A DNA stretch of 20,248 bases from a virus. The notes under the pieces were generated by a model that had not been told where the DNA came from, made no database searches, and was given only the letters and a program-made list of their open reading frames with translations. Each line of letters begins with the position of its first letter. Within the stretch, counting starts at the first letter, position 1. The position numbers and the translations under genes were made by a program. Below are positions 1 through 6,597 of this stretch, one piece after another. The DNA is taken from the IMG/VR virus record IMGVR_UViG_3300035698_008425, positions 1-20,248 of that record; one strand, written 5' to 3'.

Positions 1-274
1 AATTCCCATAAGCATCACCGTTCCAAATATGACAATTGTTATACACTAAATATTTAATATTAGTATCACCTTTTAAAAACCAAAGTAATTCGGTTACCAT
101 AGTTTTAAATGCCATTTTTTTTGTAGTAAGGAGAGGAAATCCATCAGCCATATTATGTCTGATTTGTCTACCGAAAATAGATTTAGTTCCAGTTCCGGTT
201 CTATCTTTTTTCTCTACTCCATTATCCAAAATGTCTTGTAGTAGTAGTTGGTATTGTTTATCTAAATTGTTCAT
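1..274 (-). CDS. thyA: Thymidylate synthase, N-terminal part (runs off left edge)
   Basis: Thymidylate synthase makes dTMP from dUMP using methylene-tetrahydrofolate; phages carry it to supply DNA synthesis. Hand translation from the ATG at 274 gives 91 codons open to the window edge. Family landmarks are clear: [16 protein letters not shown] near residues 24-39 (phosphate-binding loop), FPLLTTKK near 46-53, [15 protein letters not shown] near 62-76, then [11 protein letters not shown]. The active-site Cys lies outside the window. The start is supported by a Bacteroidota-type promoter ending about 20 bases upstream; there is no Shine-Dalgarno, only an A-rich leader. Two copies of a 19-bp repeat sit upstream and may control it. 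The family call is very secure; whether the gene is complete cannot be seen. Confidence 0.95.
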   Translation of the reverse strand, partial: MNNLDKQYQLLLQDILDNGVEKKDRTGTGTKSIFGRQIRHNMADGFPLLTTKKMAFKTMVTELLWFLKGDTNIKYLVYNNCHIWNGDAYGN

Positions 275-291
275 ATTTTTTTTATTTAGTA

Positions 292-323
292 CAAAGATAC
301 AAAATTTATTTAAATTTTCCTAA
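292..323 (-). promoter_or_regulatory. Bacteroidota-type promoter of thyA
   Basis: On the minus strand, TTAG (320-323) is followed by exactly 20 bases and then TATCTTTG (292-299), matching the Bacteroidota primary-sigma pattern of a -33 TTG-like box and a -7 TAnnTTTG box. The predicted leader to the thyA ATG is only about 12-20 bases and nearly all A and T. Confidence 0.75.
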
Positions 324-328
324 TTAAA

Positions 329-347
329 GTGTATTATATTACACTTT
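329..347. repeat. 19-bp operator-like repeat, copy 1 (upstream of thyA promoter)
   Basis: GTGTATTATATTACACTTT, with imperfect dyad symmetry (GTGTA, 6 bases, TACAC). It begins 5 bp upstream of the thyA -33 box. An exact second copy lies at 391-409. The placement suits an activator or repressor site; the binding protein is unknown. Confidence 0.65.
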
Positions 348-390
348 TTGTTAAATAATGTCCCTTATATCGGACAAAATTCGAGTTATT

Positions 391-409
391 GTGTATTATA
401 TTACACTTT
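391..409. repeat. 19-bp operator-like repeat, copy 2
   Basis: Exact copy of the element at 329-347, 62 bp away centre to centre (about six helical turns), in the same orientation. Both copies lie in the otherwise non-coding stretch between thyA and the gene ending at 454. Confidence 0.65.
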
Positions 410-453
410 ATCGTAATTATTCATCGTGTTTATCCAATAATAAGTTTGCAACT

Positions 454-741
454 TCAATTGAAATTAAATTTTCGTTGTATAATTTCCAAATCTTTTTCCC
501 ATAAACGTTTTTTTGGGTTATTCTTTTTATGTTTGATATATTCTTGTCTCATAATATTTAAAATATCGGCCTCACTTTCATAGTAGTATCCTTTTTGTTC
601 TATTTTAGTAATTAAGGTACGAACTTCTATTGAGATTTTAAGTTCTTCTTCTGACTTGAAATTATTATCTTTTAACCATCTATCCATTTCTTTTAGAAAT
701 TTTAGTTGGGTTTCATCTACAAATGTTGCGTTATTGTACAT
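454..741 (-). CDS. Uncharacterised charged small protein (95 aa)
   Basis: Not recognised. It is a soluble, strongly charged and mostly helical-looking protein with no membrane segment, signal peptide or cysteine; the C-terminus is lysine-rich (HKKNNPKKRLWEKD near residues 70-83). It starts one base after the stop of the upstream gene (TAA T ATG), so it is probably translated by coupled reinitiation and is the last gene of the operon from the promoter near 1900. It is likely a small phage accessory protein; no function is inferred. Confidence 0.75.
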   Translation of the reverse strand: MYNNATFVDETQLKFLKEMDRWLKDNNFKSEEELKISIEVRTLITKIEQKGYYYESEADILNIMRQEYIKHKKNNPKKRLWEKDLEIIQRKFNFN

Positions 742-742
742 A

Positions 743-1192
743 TTACCAAGAAGATTGATAGTAGTAATCCTCTGAGGTTTCTACTAATGGTTCTAAAATT
801 TCTATGGTATTATCAATAGATTGTAAATACCACTCATCATATTCAGTATTACCAAAAAAGAATCCACTTTGGGTTGGTAATAAACTATCTGCTAAAGAAT
901 TATCTTTTTTGATTTCCTTACATATGTTTAACAAAATGTAAAGTTGGTCGGTGGTTACATAATACTCACCACAATTATCATTACCATCTTGTACATTATC
1001 TACAAACCATTGGTGAATTGCATTAGCCTTTCTCCAATATCCAACTTCTTCTTCAATGTTGGTAATTTTCTTGGTGTTAATAGTAGCTACATTCTCACCA
1101 CCTTTTCTAACAATAACTTCGTAATTAGCATCACCCTTATGTTCCCAATGTTTCACATAAGTTTTTTTACTCAAATACATATCTAATCCCAT
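743..1192 (-). CDS. Conserved phage hypothetical protein of the MGLDMYL type (149 aa)
   Basis: The N-terminus MGLDMYLSKKTYVK, the segment GYWRKANAIHQWFVDNVQDG (near residues 51-70) and the LLPTQSGFFFGNTEYDEWY stretch near 104-122 are, as I recall, typical of a family common in phages and some bacteria with no established function. A conserved W/H/C set (WRKANAIHQWF, NCGEYY, CKEIK) might bind a ligand or metal, but that is inference. No membrane segment is visible. It sits 20 bases after the 209-aa gene and one base before the 95-aa gene, so the three form one operon. There is no Shine-Dalgarno; the leader is A/T-rich. Confidence 0.85.
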   Translation of the reverse strand: MGLDMYLSKKTYVKHWEHKGDANYEVIVRKGGENVATINTKKITNIEEEVGYWRKANAIHQWFVDNVQDGNDNCGEYYVTTDQLYILLNICKEIKKDNSLADSLLPTQSGFFFGNTEYDEWYLQSIDNTIEILEPLVETSEDYYYQSSW

Positions 1193-1212
1193 ATCTATAT
1201 AATTTTAATTTA

Positions 1213-1842
1213 TTATGCTGCCAATTCTTCTTCAGTATAACCAAGTTTCTTTAACTCAGTTTCTAACTCATTCATATGTTTTTGTAACTTCTCAATAGTT
1301 CCTTTCTTCCAAAACGAAGAATTAAAGTTTACAAATTGTTCCCATAGGGTATTTCCCACCATTTTTCTATCGTAATTTGAAGGGTCAAACTTTTTCCAAT
1401 TTGATAACCAATATTCTACTGAATCCCATTTAGGGTCATTTGAAACAAAGATATAAGAAGGAAAATATTTCATCGGTGTACCATTGGTAGTTTCTACATT
1501 ATCTTCTCTACAATTGTAGATATCATACATACCATCAAATGAACCACCTTTTAAGGAATTGGAAAACGACTTGATATCTTCGTAGATTTCGTAAGGAACC
1601 TGTGAACCATTCTTACTCCATACGTTTACCCTCACCGAAGAACCACCACTATAAACCTCAGAATTACTCCATACAGTAATTCTATTACCATATTTTTTCT
1701 TTACATATTGTTTGATGATAGAAGCCGTATTTTTTGCTCCCATATAGATATAATTGGTTATACCTTTGTTATCACTTTGAACTGCGTTTGCAGGTAAAGT
1801 GAATGTTTCTCCTAAATACTGAATGTTTACGTTTTTACTCAT
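1213..1842 (-). CDS. Phage protein with LPD29-like domain (209 aa)
   Basis: The central part (about residues 43-110) shows ITVWSNSEVYSGGSSVRVNVW followed by GGSFDGMYDIYN. This resembles the LPD29 domain, a module of unknown function found in large polyvalent phage and plasmid proteins, here in a short stand-alone protein. A second conserved-looking stretch is KYFPSYIFVSNDPKWDSVEYW (about 125-145). The C-terminus is a probable coiled coil (EKLQKHMNELETELKKLGYTEEELAA). The leader has a small hairpin at 1870-1883 and no Shine-Dalgarno. First gene of a three-gene operon with the 149-aa and 95-aa proteins. The domain assignment is from memory of the pattern and needs a profile search. Confidence 0.75.
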   Translation of the reverse strand: MSKNVNIQYLGETFTLPANAVQSDNKGITNYIYMGAKNTASIIKQYVKKKYGNRITVWSNSEVYSGGSSVRVNVWSKNGSQVPYEIYEDIKSFSNSLKGGSFDGMYDIYNCREDNVETTNGTPMKYFPSYIFVSNDPKWDSVEYWLSNWKKFDPSNYDRKMVGNTLWEQFVNFNSSFWKKGTIEKLQKHMNELETELKKLGYTEEELAA

Positions 1843-1869
1843 GATGTGTGTTTTAAGGTTTAAGTTTTA

Positions 1870-1883
1870 GAGGGAAACCCCTC
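1870..1883 (-). other. Short hairpin in mRNA leader
   Basis: On the minus strand GAGGG, GTTT, CCCTC forms a 5-bp GC stem with a 4-base loop, about 10-15 bases into the predicted transcript from the promoter at 1892-1931 and 28 bases before the ATG at 1842. No U-run follows on the coding strand, so it is not a terminator. It might protect the 5' end or modulate translation. Confidence 0.4.
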
Positions 1884-1891
1884 AATTATTA

Positions 1892-1931
1892 TTACATAGT
1901 AAATATACGAATAAACTTTCTATTTACCAAA
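1892..1931 (-). promoter_or_regulatory. Left-arm promoter P1 (drives 1842 to 454)
   Basis: Minus strand: TTTG (1928-1931), 20 bases, then TATATTTACTATGTAA (1892-1907). The core is shared exactly with P2 and P3, and the box spacing is identical in all three and in the thyA promoter. A 26-bp repeat lies 4 bp upstream of the -33 box. Confidence 0.75.
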
Positions 1932-1935
1932 TTTA

Positions 1936-1961
1936 AAATGTTAAAGTTTTGTTAAAGTTTT
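1936..1961. repeat. 26-bp direct repeat upstream of P1
   Basis: Exact 26-bp match to 2556-2581. Internally it is a near-tandem pair of TTAAAGTTTT units (1941-1950 and 1952-1961). It begins 4 bp beyond the -33 box of P1, the same distance as the other copy from P2, which suits an activator site or UP-like element. It also contains the stop codon of the 57-aa gene. Confidence 0.75.
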
Positions 1962-2125
1962 CGAACTACATATCCACTATGGAGTTCATCTAAATATCCT
2001 GCCATGTTTTCGTGAGAACAATACTCTTTTGCAGTTTCAAAATTATTAAATTTTTCAATTAGTTCATCTTTAAGGCCTGCGAAAATCTTTCCTTCTTTTG
2101 TTACTTTATAATATACTCCAAACAT
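1952..2125 (-). CDS. Small uncharacterised protein (57 aa)
   Basis: Hand translation from the ATG at 2125 gives MFGVYYKVTKEGKIFAGLKD and continues through FETAKEYCSHENMAGYLDE to a C-terminal YVVRKL. It starts 10 bases after the stop of the 111-aa gene and is almost certainly its operon partner from P2. The composition is that of a real soluble protein, with a likely beta hairpin then helices. The leader (AAAGATATG) lacks a Shine-Dalgarno but matches the leader of the 38-aa gene. The stop codon falls in the 26-bp repeat. Function unknown. Confidence 0.7.
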   Translation of the reverse strand: MFGVYYKVTKEGKIFAGLKDELIEKFNNFETAKEYCSHENMAGYLDELHSGYVVRKL

Positions 2126-2135
2126 ATCTTTAAAT

Positions 2136-2471
2136 TTAAATTGAACTTTCCATTCTCTGAACTCTATTGTGGTGGTCAGCCTCTGAATACTCCACTACTG
2201 ATAATGCCGGGTTGAATTTGGTCATATACTTACCACCATTGGTGTAATTTCCAATCACCATATCGATGAACTCTTTTAACATATAAGTTCCATCAGAAGA
2301 ACCGAACCCATGTCCTTCTGGCCAGTCACTTGTCCATTCTTCTGCAATTTCTAATGCAGTTTCATATAAATCCCATTGTGGAATTTCTTCATCTTTTACC
2401 ATTTCGTTGAATCCAACGATTCTACTTTTGGCTTTAAAAACTAAATCTTGTGGATGTACTAAATAATTCAT
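2136..2471 (-). CDS. Uncharacterised acidic phage protein (111 aa)
   Basis: Not assigned to a known family. Soluble and acidic; the most distinctive part is IAEEWTSDWPEGHGFGSSDG (about residues 43-62), a Trp/Gly-rich loop followed by a helix TYMLKEFIDMVIGNY, and a C-terminal HHNRVQRMESSI tail. No signal peptide or membrane segment. Its promoter P2 lies 41 bases upstream, the leader is A-rich with no Shine-Dalgarno, and the 57-aa gene follows 10 bases after its stop. Probably an early or middle accessory protein, by position only. Confidence 0.8.
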   Translation of the reverse strand: MNYLVHPQDLVFKAKSRIVGFNEMVKDEEIPQWDLYETALEIAEEWTSDWPEGHGFGSSDGTYMLKEFIDMVIGNYTNGGKYMTKFNPALSVVEYSEADHHNRVQRMESSI

Positions 2472-2511
2472 AATTTAAGGGTTTTAAGTGTTTAATATAT
2501 CTCTCTCAATC

Positions 2512-2551
2512 TTACATAGTAAATATACAACATTTTTTTGTACATTCCTAA
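2512..2551 (-). promoter_or_regulatory. Left-arm promoter P2 (drives 2471 to 1952)
   Basis: Minus strand: TTAG (2548-2551), 20 bases, TATATTTACTATGTAA (2512-2527). It has the same core and spacing as P1 and P3, and the second copy of the 26-bp repeat starts 4 bp upstream of its -33 box. Confidence 0.75.
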
Positions 2552-2555
2552 TCCT

Positions 2556-2581
2556 AAATGTTAAAGTTTTGTTAAAGTTTT
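2556..2581. repeat. 26-bp direct repeat upstream of P2
   Basis: Exact match to 1936-1961, in the same orientation and at the same distance from its promoter. It contains the last codons and the stop of the 38-aa gene (2561-2563). Confidence 0.75.
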
Positions 2582-2677
2582 ATGTTTTAATTTACGGGTA
2601 TATTTTTTATGATTACTAAAAATATTAGGTCTTGTTGCCATTTTTCGTTCTTCATTTGTTATAATAATTGTTTTCAT
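2561..2677 (-). CDS. Very small basic protein (38 aa)
   Basis: Hand translation from the ATG at 2677: MKTIIITNEERKMATRPNIF and on to RKLKHKTLTKL, with a basic C-terminal half. The evidence that it is real is contextual: a promoter (P3) identical in core to P1 and P2 ends about 11 bases upstream, and the AAAAAAGATATG leader matches that of the 57-aa gene. The stop codon lies in the 26-bp repeat that precedes P2. No family recognised. It could alternatively be a leader peptide for the following genes, although P2 makes that less needed. Confidence 0.55.
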   Translation of the reverse strand: MKTIIITNEERKMATRPNIFSNHKKYTRKLKHKTLTKL

Positions 2678-2688
2678 ATCTTTTTTAT

Positions 2689-2728
2689 TTACATAGTAAA
2701 TATACGAAAAAAAGTTGGTATATCCAAA
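2689..2728 (-). promoter_or_regulatory. Left-arm promoter P3 (drives the 38-aa gene)
   Basis: Minus strand: TTTG (2725-2728), 20 bases, TATATTTACTATGTAA (2689-2704). Its -33 box lies in the loop of the terminator hairpin 2707-2747, and its -7 box directly adjoins the hairpin's U-run side. It lacks the 26-bp upstream repeat. Confidence 0.7.
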
Positions 2729-2747
2729 TGATTTACCAACTTTTTTT
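2707..2747. terminator. Intrinsic terminator after the dioxygenase gene
   Basis: AAAAAAAGTTGGTA (2707-2720) and TACCAACTTTTTTT (2734-2747) form a perfect 14-bp stem with a 13-base loop. U-runs are present on both strands, so it can act in either direction. It lies 28 bases past the stop of the dioxygenase gene and separates the tail region from the left-arm genes. Confidence 0.85.
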
Positions 2748-2774
2748 AAATTATTTTGTTATATTTATAACAAT

Positions 2775-3551
2775 TTATTCACCCCAATGTATATTTCTAA
2801 GAGTATAAACATCAATTGGTTCTCGTTTCATATGCTCACCTTGATTAAAGTTTGCACCTTTTTTAAGATATCCACCTAAGAAGTTTCTTCTCATTCTATT
2901 GGAATTATTTTCATCTGATCCATGAACCGTATGTGAATGTAATATTACCACTTCACCTTTTCTTAAAAACCCTTCGATTTTTCTGAAATCATGTCCTTCA
3001 GGTAATACACATGGTTTACCTCTTTCGTTTCTCCAAAATTTAGGATTAGTTTTAGTTCTTTCTTCATCCACTTCAATTGGTAGTGTTGGTAATCTATGTG
3101 AACCTTCCAAATTCCAAACTGCCCCATTTTCTTTATCATGATTATCAAGTGCTAAAGCAGTATTTACAATTTCATTGTGGTTACATCCAGTATAGAATGC
3201 ATTTTGATGCATATCTCTACCTAATTGTCCTGGTGGTTTGAAATATCCCCAAGTTTGCATTCCTACAAGTTCACCCTCCATTAGAAACTCACAAGCTTCT
3301 ATTATCTTAGGATGTGAATATAATTTTTCTATTAGTTTAGAATTTTTATGTGGATATGCTATCGGATCCCACTCTCCCCATTCTTCACCATTATCTTTGG
3401 TAGTTAATTGTCTTTGTTGACGAAGTTTTTCAAGTTCTTCGTTAATTTCATCACATTCTTCTTCTGTAAGAAGTTGTAATACAGTCCATCCTCTATACCT
3501 CCAATCGAAAGTAATTTGTTGGATTTCTTCATTTGTTAAATGGTTAAACAT
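2775..3551 (-). CDS. Phytanoyl-CoA dioxygenase (PhyH)-like protein, iron motif altered
   Basis: The 258-aa protein has the PhyH-family layout of a non-haem Fe(II)/2-oxoglutarate oxygenase: a double-stranded beta-helix core with the proximal motif at RDMHQNAFYTG (His115), ALDNHDKENGAVWNLEGSH (about 134-152), and the distal HSHTVHGSDENNSNRMRR with His210 and Arg220-222 for 2-oxoglutarate. Family members normally have HxD; here residue 117 is Asn (codon AAT), so the carboxylate ligand appears lost. PhyH-like genes are frequent in marine phages, with substrates mostly unknown. It stands alone, with a TATATTTATA motif 18 bases upstream and a strong terminator behind it. Possibly a modified or inactive enzyme, or one modifying a virion or nucleotide component. 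Confidence 0.85.
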   Translation of the reverse strand: MFNHLTNEEIQQITFDWRYRGWTVLQLLTEEECDEINEELEKLRQQRQLTTKDNGEEWGEWDPIAYPHKNSKLIEKLYSHPKIIEACEFLMEGELVGMQTWGYFKPPGQLGRDMHQNAFYTGCNHNEIVNTALALDNHDKENGAVWNLEGSHRLPTLPIEVDEERTKTNPKFWRNERGKPCVLPEGHDFRKIEGFLRKGEVVILHSHTVHGSDENNSNRMRRNFLGGYLKKGANFNQGEHMKREPIDVYTLRNIHWGE

Positions 3552-3568
3552 ATGTAACTTATTTTATA

Positions 3569-3578
3569 TATAAATATA
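3569..3578 (-). promoter_or_regulatory. Late-type promoter motif before the dioxygenase gene
   Basis: Coding strand TATATTTATA, ending 18 bases before the ATG at 3551. The same motif, with at most one mismatch, precedes seven other gene starts in this window. No TTTG/TTAG box is seen 20 bases upstream. Confidence 0.5.
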
Positions 3579-3968
3579 TTATTTATGAAATTGTAATAAA
3601 TTTGGAAGATATAATTTTAAATTTTTTATACTATTGGATGCTAATTTTATTGAAATTCGATTTGATTCAAGTACCCCTTTATCAGCAATACCACCGGTTT
3701 TATCATATATGGGATTTATTGGTCCTGAAATTCTCCACTTTAATTTAGTTCCCATATAAAATGAATTGTTCGAAGTAAATCCATATGTGTTAGAAGATAT
3801 CTCATATATAGGAGAACTACTATCATTTGCTTTTCTAACAAAATATCTAATAATATATCCTCTATTATAATCAATATCTGTTGGAGTTGGTAGAGATGAT
3901 TTTATTTTAACCGGACCTGGTAGTAAATCTGGTTTTCTTAATTTTTTATATTGGTCTATAATGTTCAT
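3579..3968 (-). CDS. Probable baseplate-associated structural protein (129 aa)
   Basis: Not assigned to a named family. Mostly beta-strand-like; notable segments are RGYIIRYFVRKANDSSSPIYE and FYMGTKLKWRISGPI. It is the last gene of the tape measure-baseplate operon, which suggests a baseplate or wedge component. Start choice: a longer start at 3977 overlaps the hub stop, but GAGGA at 3978-3982 lies 9 bases from the ATG at 3968 and only one base from the longer start, and TAG T ATG matches the junction style elsewhere. I therefore choose 3968. Confidence 0.75.
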   Translation of the reverse strand: MNIIDQYKKLRKPDLLPGPVKIKSSLPTPTDIDYNRGYIIRYFVRKANDSSSPIYEISSNTYGFTSNNSFYMGTKLKWRISGPINPIYDKTGGIADKGVLESNRISIKLASNSIKNLKLYLPNLLQFHK

Positions 3969-3969
3969 A

Positions 3970-6597
3970 CTACACATTCCTCATTTGAGATTCAACACTT
4001 GTAATCCAAATATCAGAAATTTCATGTTCAACTTGAGTTATTTGAAATACTCTATTTGCATATTTGGCGGGTAAATCTGTTATCGTAAATATATCACCAA
4101 CCTTCAATCCACTAACACCATGAATACTAAAATTAAATTTTATTGGTAATAAGACAGGATTTAAAGAATGCGAATCTTCACCATCCTTTTTAGATTTTTT
4201 AAAATCACATAGTTCAAATTGTTTTAATAATAATGGGTCATCATATGTACCAACCCACAATACTTTACTAATACCTTGTTGTTCATCGGTTGTAAGAGCT
4301 GCTTCAATATTTGCCCACCAACCAGTATCTACTCTCATTACATCACTTCTATCAATTCCACGTGGAAACACTCCAGCCTTTGACATAAAGTAATCATAAT
4401 TGGCATTTCTAATTTCTTCCTTTTCACTAGATTCCCATAATCCGGTACCTTCTCCGATTGAATTAAAACCTATGGATGCCTTAGTACTAACTGCACCCCA
4501 TAGGTCTTTAGCATATTGTTTCGTATCACTCCAATCACCAAAACTTGAATTTTCAGAATCTATTTTATCTTGAACAGATGATGAGTAGGCCCTAGCATCG
4601 GCAATTTCTTTATCACTATCGGTAAGTAACCTACTAATACTATCAAGTGATTGAGCAACTGGACATGGTTGTGATGAAAATATATTACTATCAAAGTTAA
4701 TGGGTTGTTTTTCTAAAGAACTACCAGGTGAATCACTTGCATTTGCAGTAGAGCCACCATCTGCATTTTTAGATGATGTATCATTTCGTTGAGCAATTAC
4801 CATATTTGCAACTTCTTTTGGTATATCCATTGAAAAATCTACGGATAAAAAGGGTGTTTTTACTCCTTGTGATTGGAATATAGTAGTAACTATATCAGGT
4901 ATACCATCTTCATCTCTCTTAGCTGCACCTTTACTTAACCCAAGAAAAGTTTTATCAACAACTCGCATAATTTCATTTCCATCGGTAGTAGACCCTGCAG
5001 CAATTATTTGAAAATCCCAATATAAATTTACTGATGATGAAAATCCATTTAGAATATCCAACATTACCTCATACATCACAAATCCACTTTTTTCCATACA
5101 TTCTATGAAAAAATCAAAATTAATGTACAAATCCTTTAAGTACCCATATTGATATTTAAGCCCTTTGGTGGTTGTTATAGTAGCATCCCATGGAAAAGAT
5201 AATTCTTCACTATCTTCTAACCTTGGGAAATAAAATTCTTTCTCTATTTGAGTACCTTGTTGAGCACCGGTGGTTGCATGGCCATCTATAAACTTAGTTT
5301 CATCAAAAATCCCGTCTACCGGAAATTCCAATCGAGAACCCGAAGGAGTAGCAGATAAAGCTTCTGTAATTCCAAAATCGGGTAGAAATTTGTTTGGTAT
5401 GTATAATTTAGATTTATTAGTTGAAAATATGTGTTTGTGAGCTCTACACTTTGTTTCAGATATATCAATATCTTCTATTGTTCTTAATTTTAAATTTTTT
5501 ATACCTTCTGGTGTAGTTACTACATAATCTGCACATCCAGTATCAACTTTTTTAGCTACGGCAGTTGTTTTAAGAATTTCATACGCAAGTTCAAATCTTA
5601 TAAAACTATCTGAAGATAAAAGTGGTGTATCATTAGGAACTTTTAACTTTAAATCTGTTCCATCACTTTTTATATTTGTTTTCTTTAAGTTTGATAGGTA
5701 ATCTTCTCTAAGATAGTCATCCATATTAATGAAGTTAGCGGGATTACTCCATTTTAGATTATCTATTAAATTTTTAATGTTACCGATTTGTTTTGCAAGG
5801 GGTAATTTATTATACATTTGCATAAATAAAGATTTACCAATATTATCTCTATCATCAACCGCATCTTCTATTTGTTTTGGAGAAAATTTTATACCACTTG
5901 CTGCTTGTGTTACATCTATAAGAACTCCTTTATGATTTGATAAATAAGATGGAAGTTCTCCTTGCGAAGTTAACTCAACTTGAATATCAAAAGTTTCATC
6001 ATCTGCATAATTCATTTGACCACCAGTGACCACTCCTAAAAATGCATCGTAGGTTCCTTGAGATGATGCACGTTTATCTTTTAATACTGATAAGTTTTGA
6101 TATTGAATTAAATCACATACAGTAACTGCAGCTCCTGCACCTGCTCTTTGTTGATATGATTTTGAAGTATTAAATCCCCATTCAATTAAAGCATAATATC
6201 CTGGTTCTAAGAAGTGATTTGTAAGAGCAGTTGCCTGTCCTTTGGTATAACATTTTATAGTAAATTTACATTTACGAGTTAACCCCTCCGAACCATTCTG
6301 TACACTCACAGATGCTATTGTTGGTGAGGGTCTACTTTGTCTCACATCTTCTTTAGCATAGTAAGATGTTTTATTATCAGCAAATTTTCCAATTCTACCA
6401 GAGATACTACCAACACCATAACGAGTATCCATGTTATCATCGGAAGTTAAGGATTCTATTATCAGGCCGGGACCAACCATAGAGATTCCACGAAACCAAG
6501 GTTGTAAAGATGATACGGCTAAATTATCTCCCGCTCTATCTAATATTACCTTTGAGATTGTAGAATCTATATTGGATAAATTAGGAAATCCACTCAT
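3970..6597 (-). CDS. Large baseplate hub protein (875 aa)
   Basis: The N-terminal region (about 90-143: ASVSVQNGSEGLTRKCKFTI, then NHFLEPGYYALIEWGFN) and the C-terminal region (about 800-875: GLKVGDIFTITDLPAKYANR, VFQITQVEHEISDIWITSVE) carry patterns typical of hub proteins of contractile tails (gp27/gp44-like beta-barrels at the end of the tail tube). Between them lies a long insert rich in Ser and Asp, without a visible lysozyme domain, so cell-wall cutting would be done elsewhere. It follows the gp53-like gene by 5 bases with no Shine-Dalgarno, so translation is probably coupled. It likely forms the central hub through which DNA leaves. Confidence 0.8.
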   Translation of the reverse strand: MSGFPNLSNIDSTISKVILDRAGDNLAVSSLQPWFRGISMVGPGLIIESLTSDDNMDTRYGVGSISGRIGKFADNKTSYYAKEDVRQSRPSPTIASVSVQNGSEGLTRKCKFTIKCYTKGQATALTNHFLEPGYYALIEWGFNTSKSYQQRAGAGAAVTVCDLIQYQNLSVLKDKRASSQGTYDAFLGVVTGGQMNYADDETFDIQVELTSQGELPSYLSNHKGVLIDVTQAASGIKFSPKQIEDAVDDRDNIGKSLFMQMYNKLPLAKQIGNIKNLIDNLKWSNPANFINMDDYLREDYLSNLKKTNIKSDGTDLKLKVPNDTPLLSSDSFIRFELAYEILKTTAVAKKVDTGCADYVVTTPEGIKNLKLRTIEDIDISETKCRAHKHIFSTNKSKLYIPNKFLPDFGITEALSATPSGSRLEFPVDGIFDETKFIDGHATTGAQQGTQIEKEFYFPRLEDSEELSFPWDATITTTKGLKYQYGYLKDLYINFDFFIECMEKSGFVMYEVMLDILNGFSSSVNLYWDFQIIAAGSTTDGNEIMRVVDKTFLGLSKGAAKRDEDGIPDIVTTIFQSQGVKTPFLSVDFSMDIPKEVANMVIAQRNDTSSKNADGGSTANASDSPGSSLEKQPINFDSNIFSSQPCPVAQSLDSISRLLTDSDKEIADARAYSSSVQDKIDSENSSFGDWSDTKQYAKDLWGAVSTKASIGFNSIGEGTGLWESSEKEEIRNANYDYFMSKAGVFPRGIDRSDVMRVDTGWWANIEAALTTDEQQGISKVLWVGTYDDPLLLKQFELCDFKKSKKDGEDSHSLNPVLLPIKFNFSIHGVSGLKVGDIFTITDLPAKYANRVFQITQVEHEISDIWITSVESQMRNV

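Noticed and set aside
36-323. Plus-strand open frame of 95 codons
   Set aside because: It lies antisense to the N-terminal part of a clear thymidylate synthase and has no promoter or family resemblance.
454-470. TTCAATTGAA palindrome near the end of the 95-aa gene as a terminator
   Set aside because: The stem is short, AT-only apart from two pairs, lies in the coding end, and is not followed by a U-run.
329-2581. CRISPR array or mobile-element ends from the repeats in the left part
   Set aside because: The 19-bp and 26-bp elements are present in only two copies each, sit at fixed distances from promoters, and have no spacers, transposase or target duplications.
2757-2766. TATAAATA on the minus strand, a T4 late-promoter-like octamer
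   Set aside because: It occurs just past the dioxygenase stop and before its terminator, so no gene would be served; the recurrent motif at tail genes is the opposite orientation (TATATTTATA on the coding strand).
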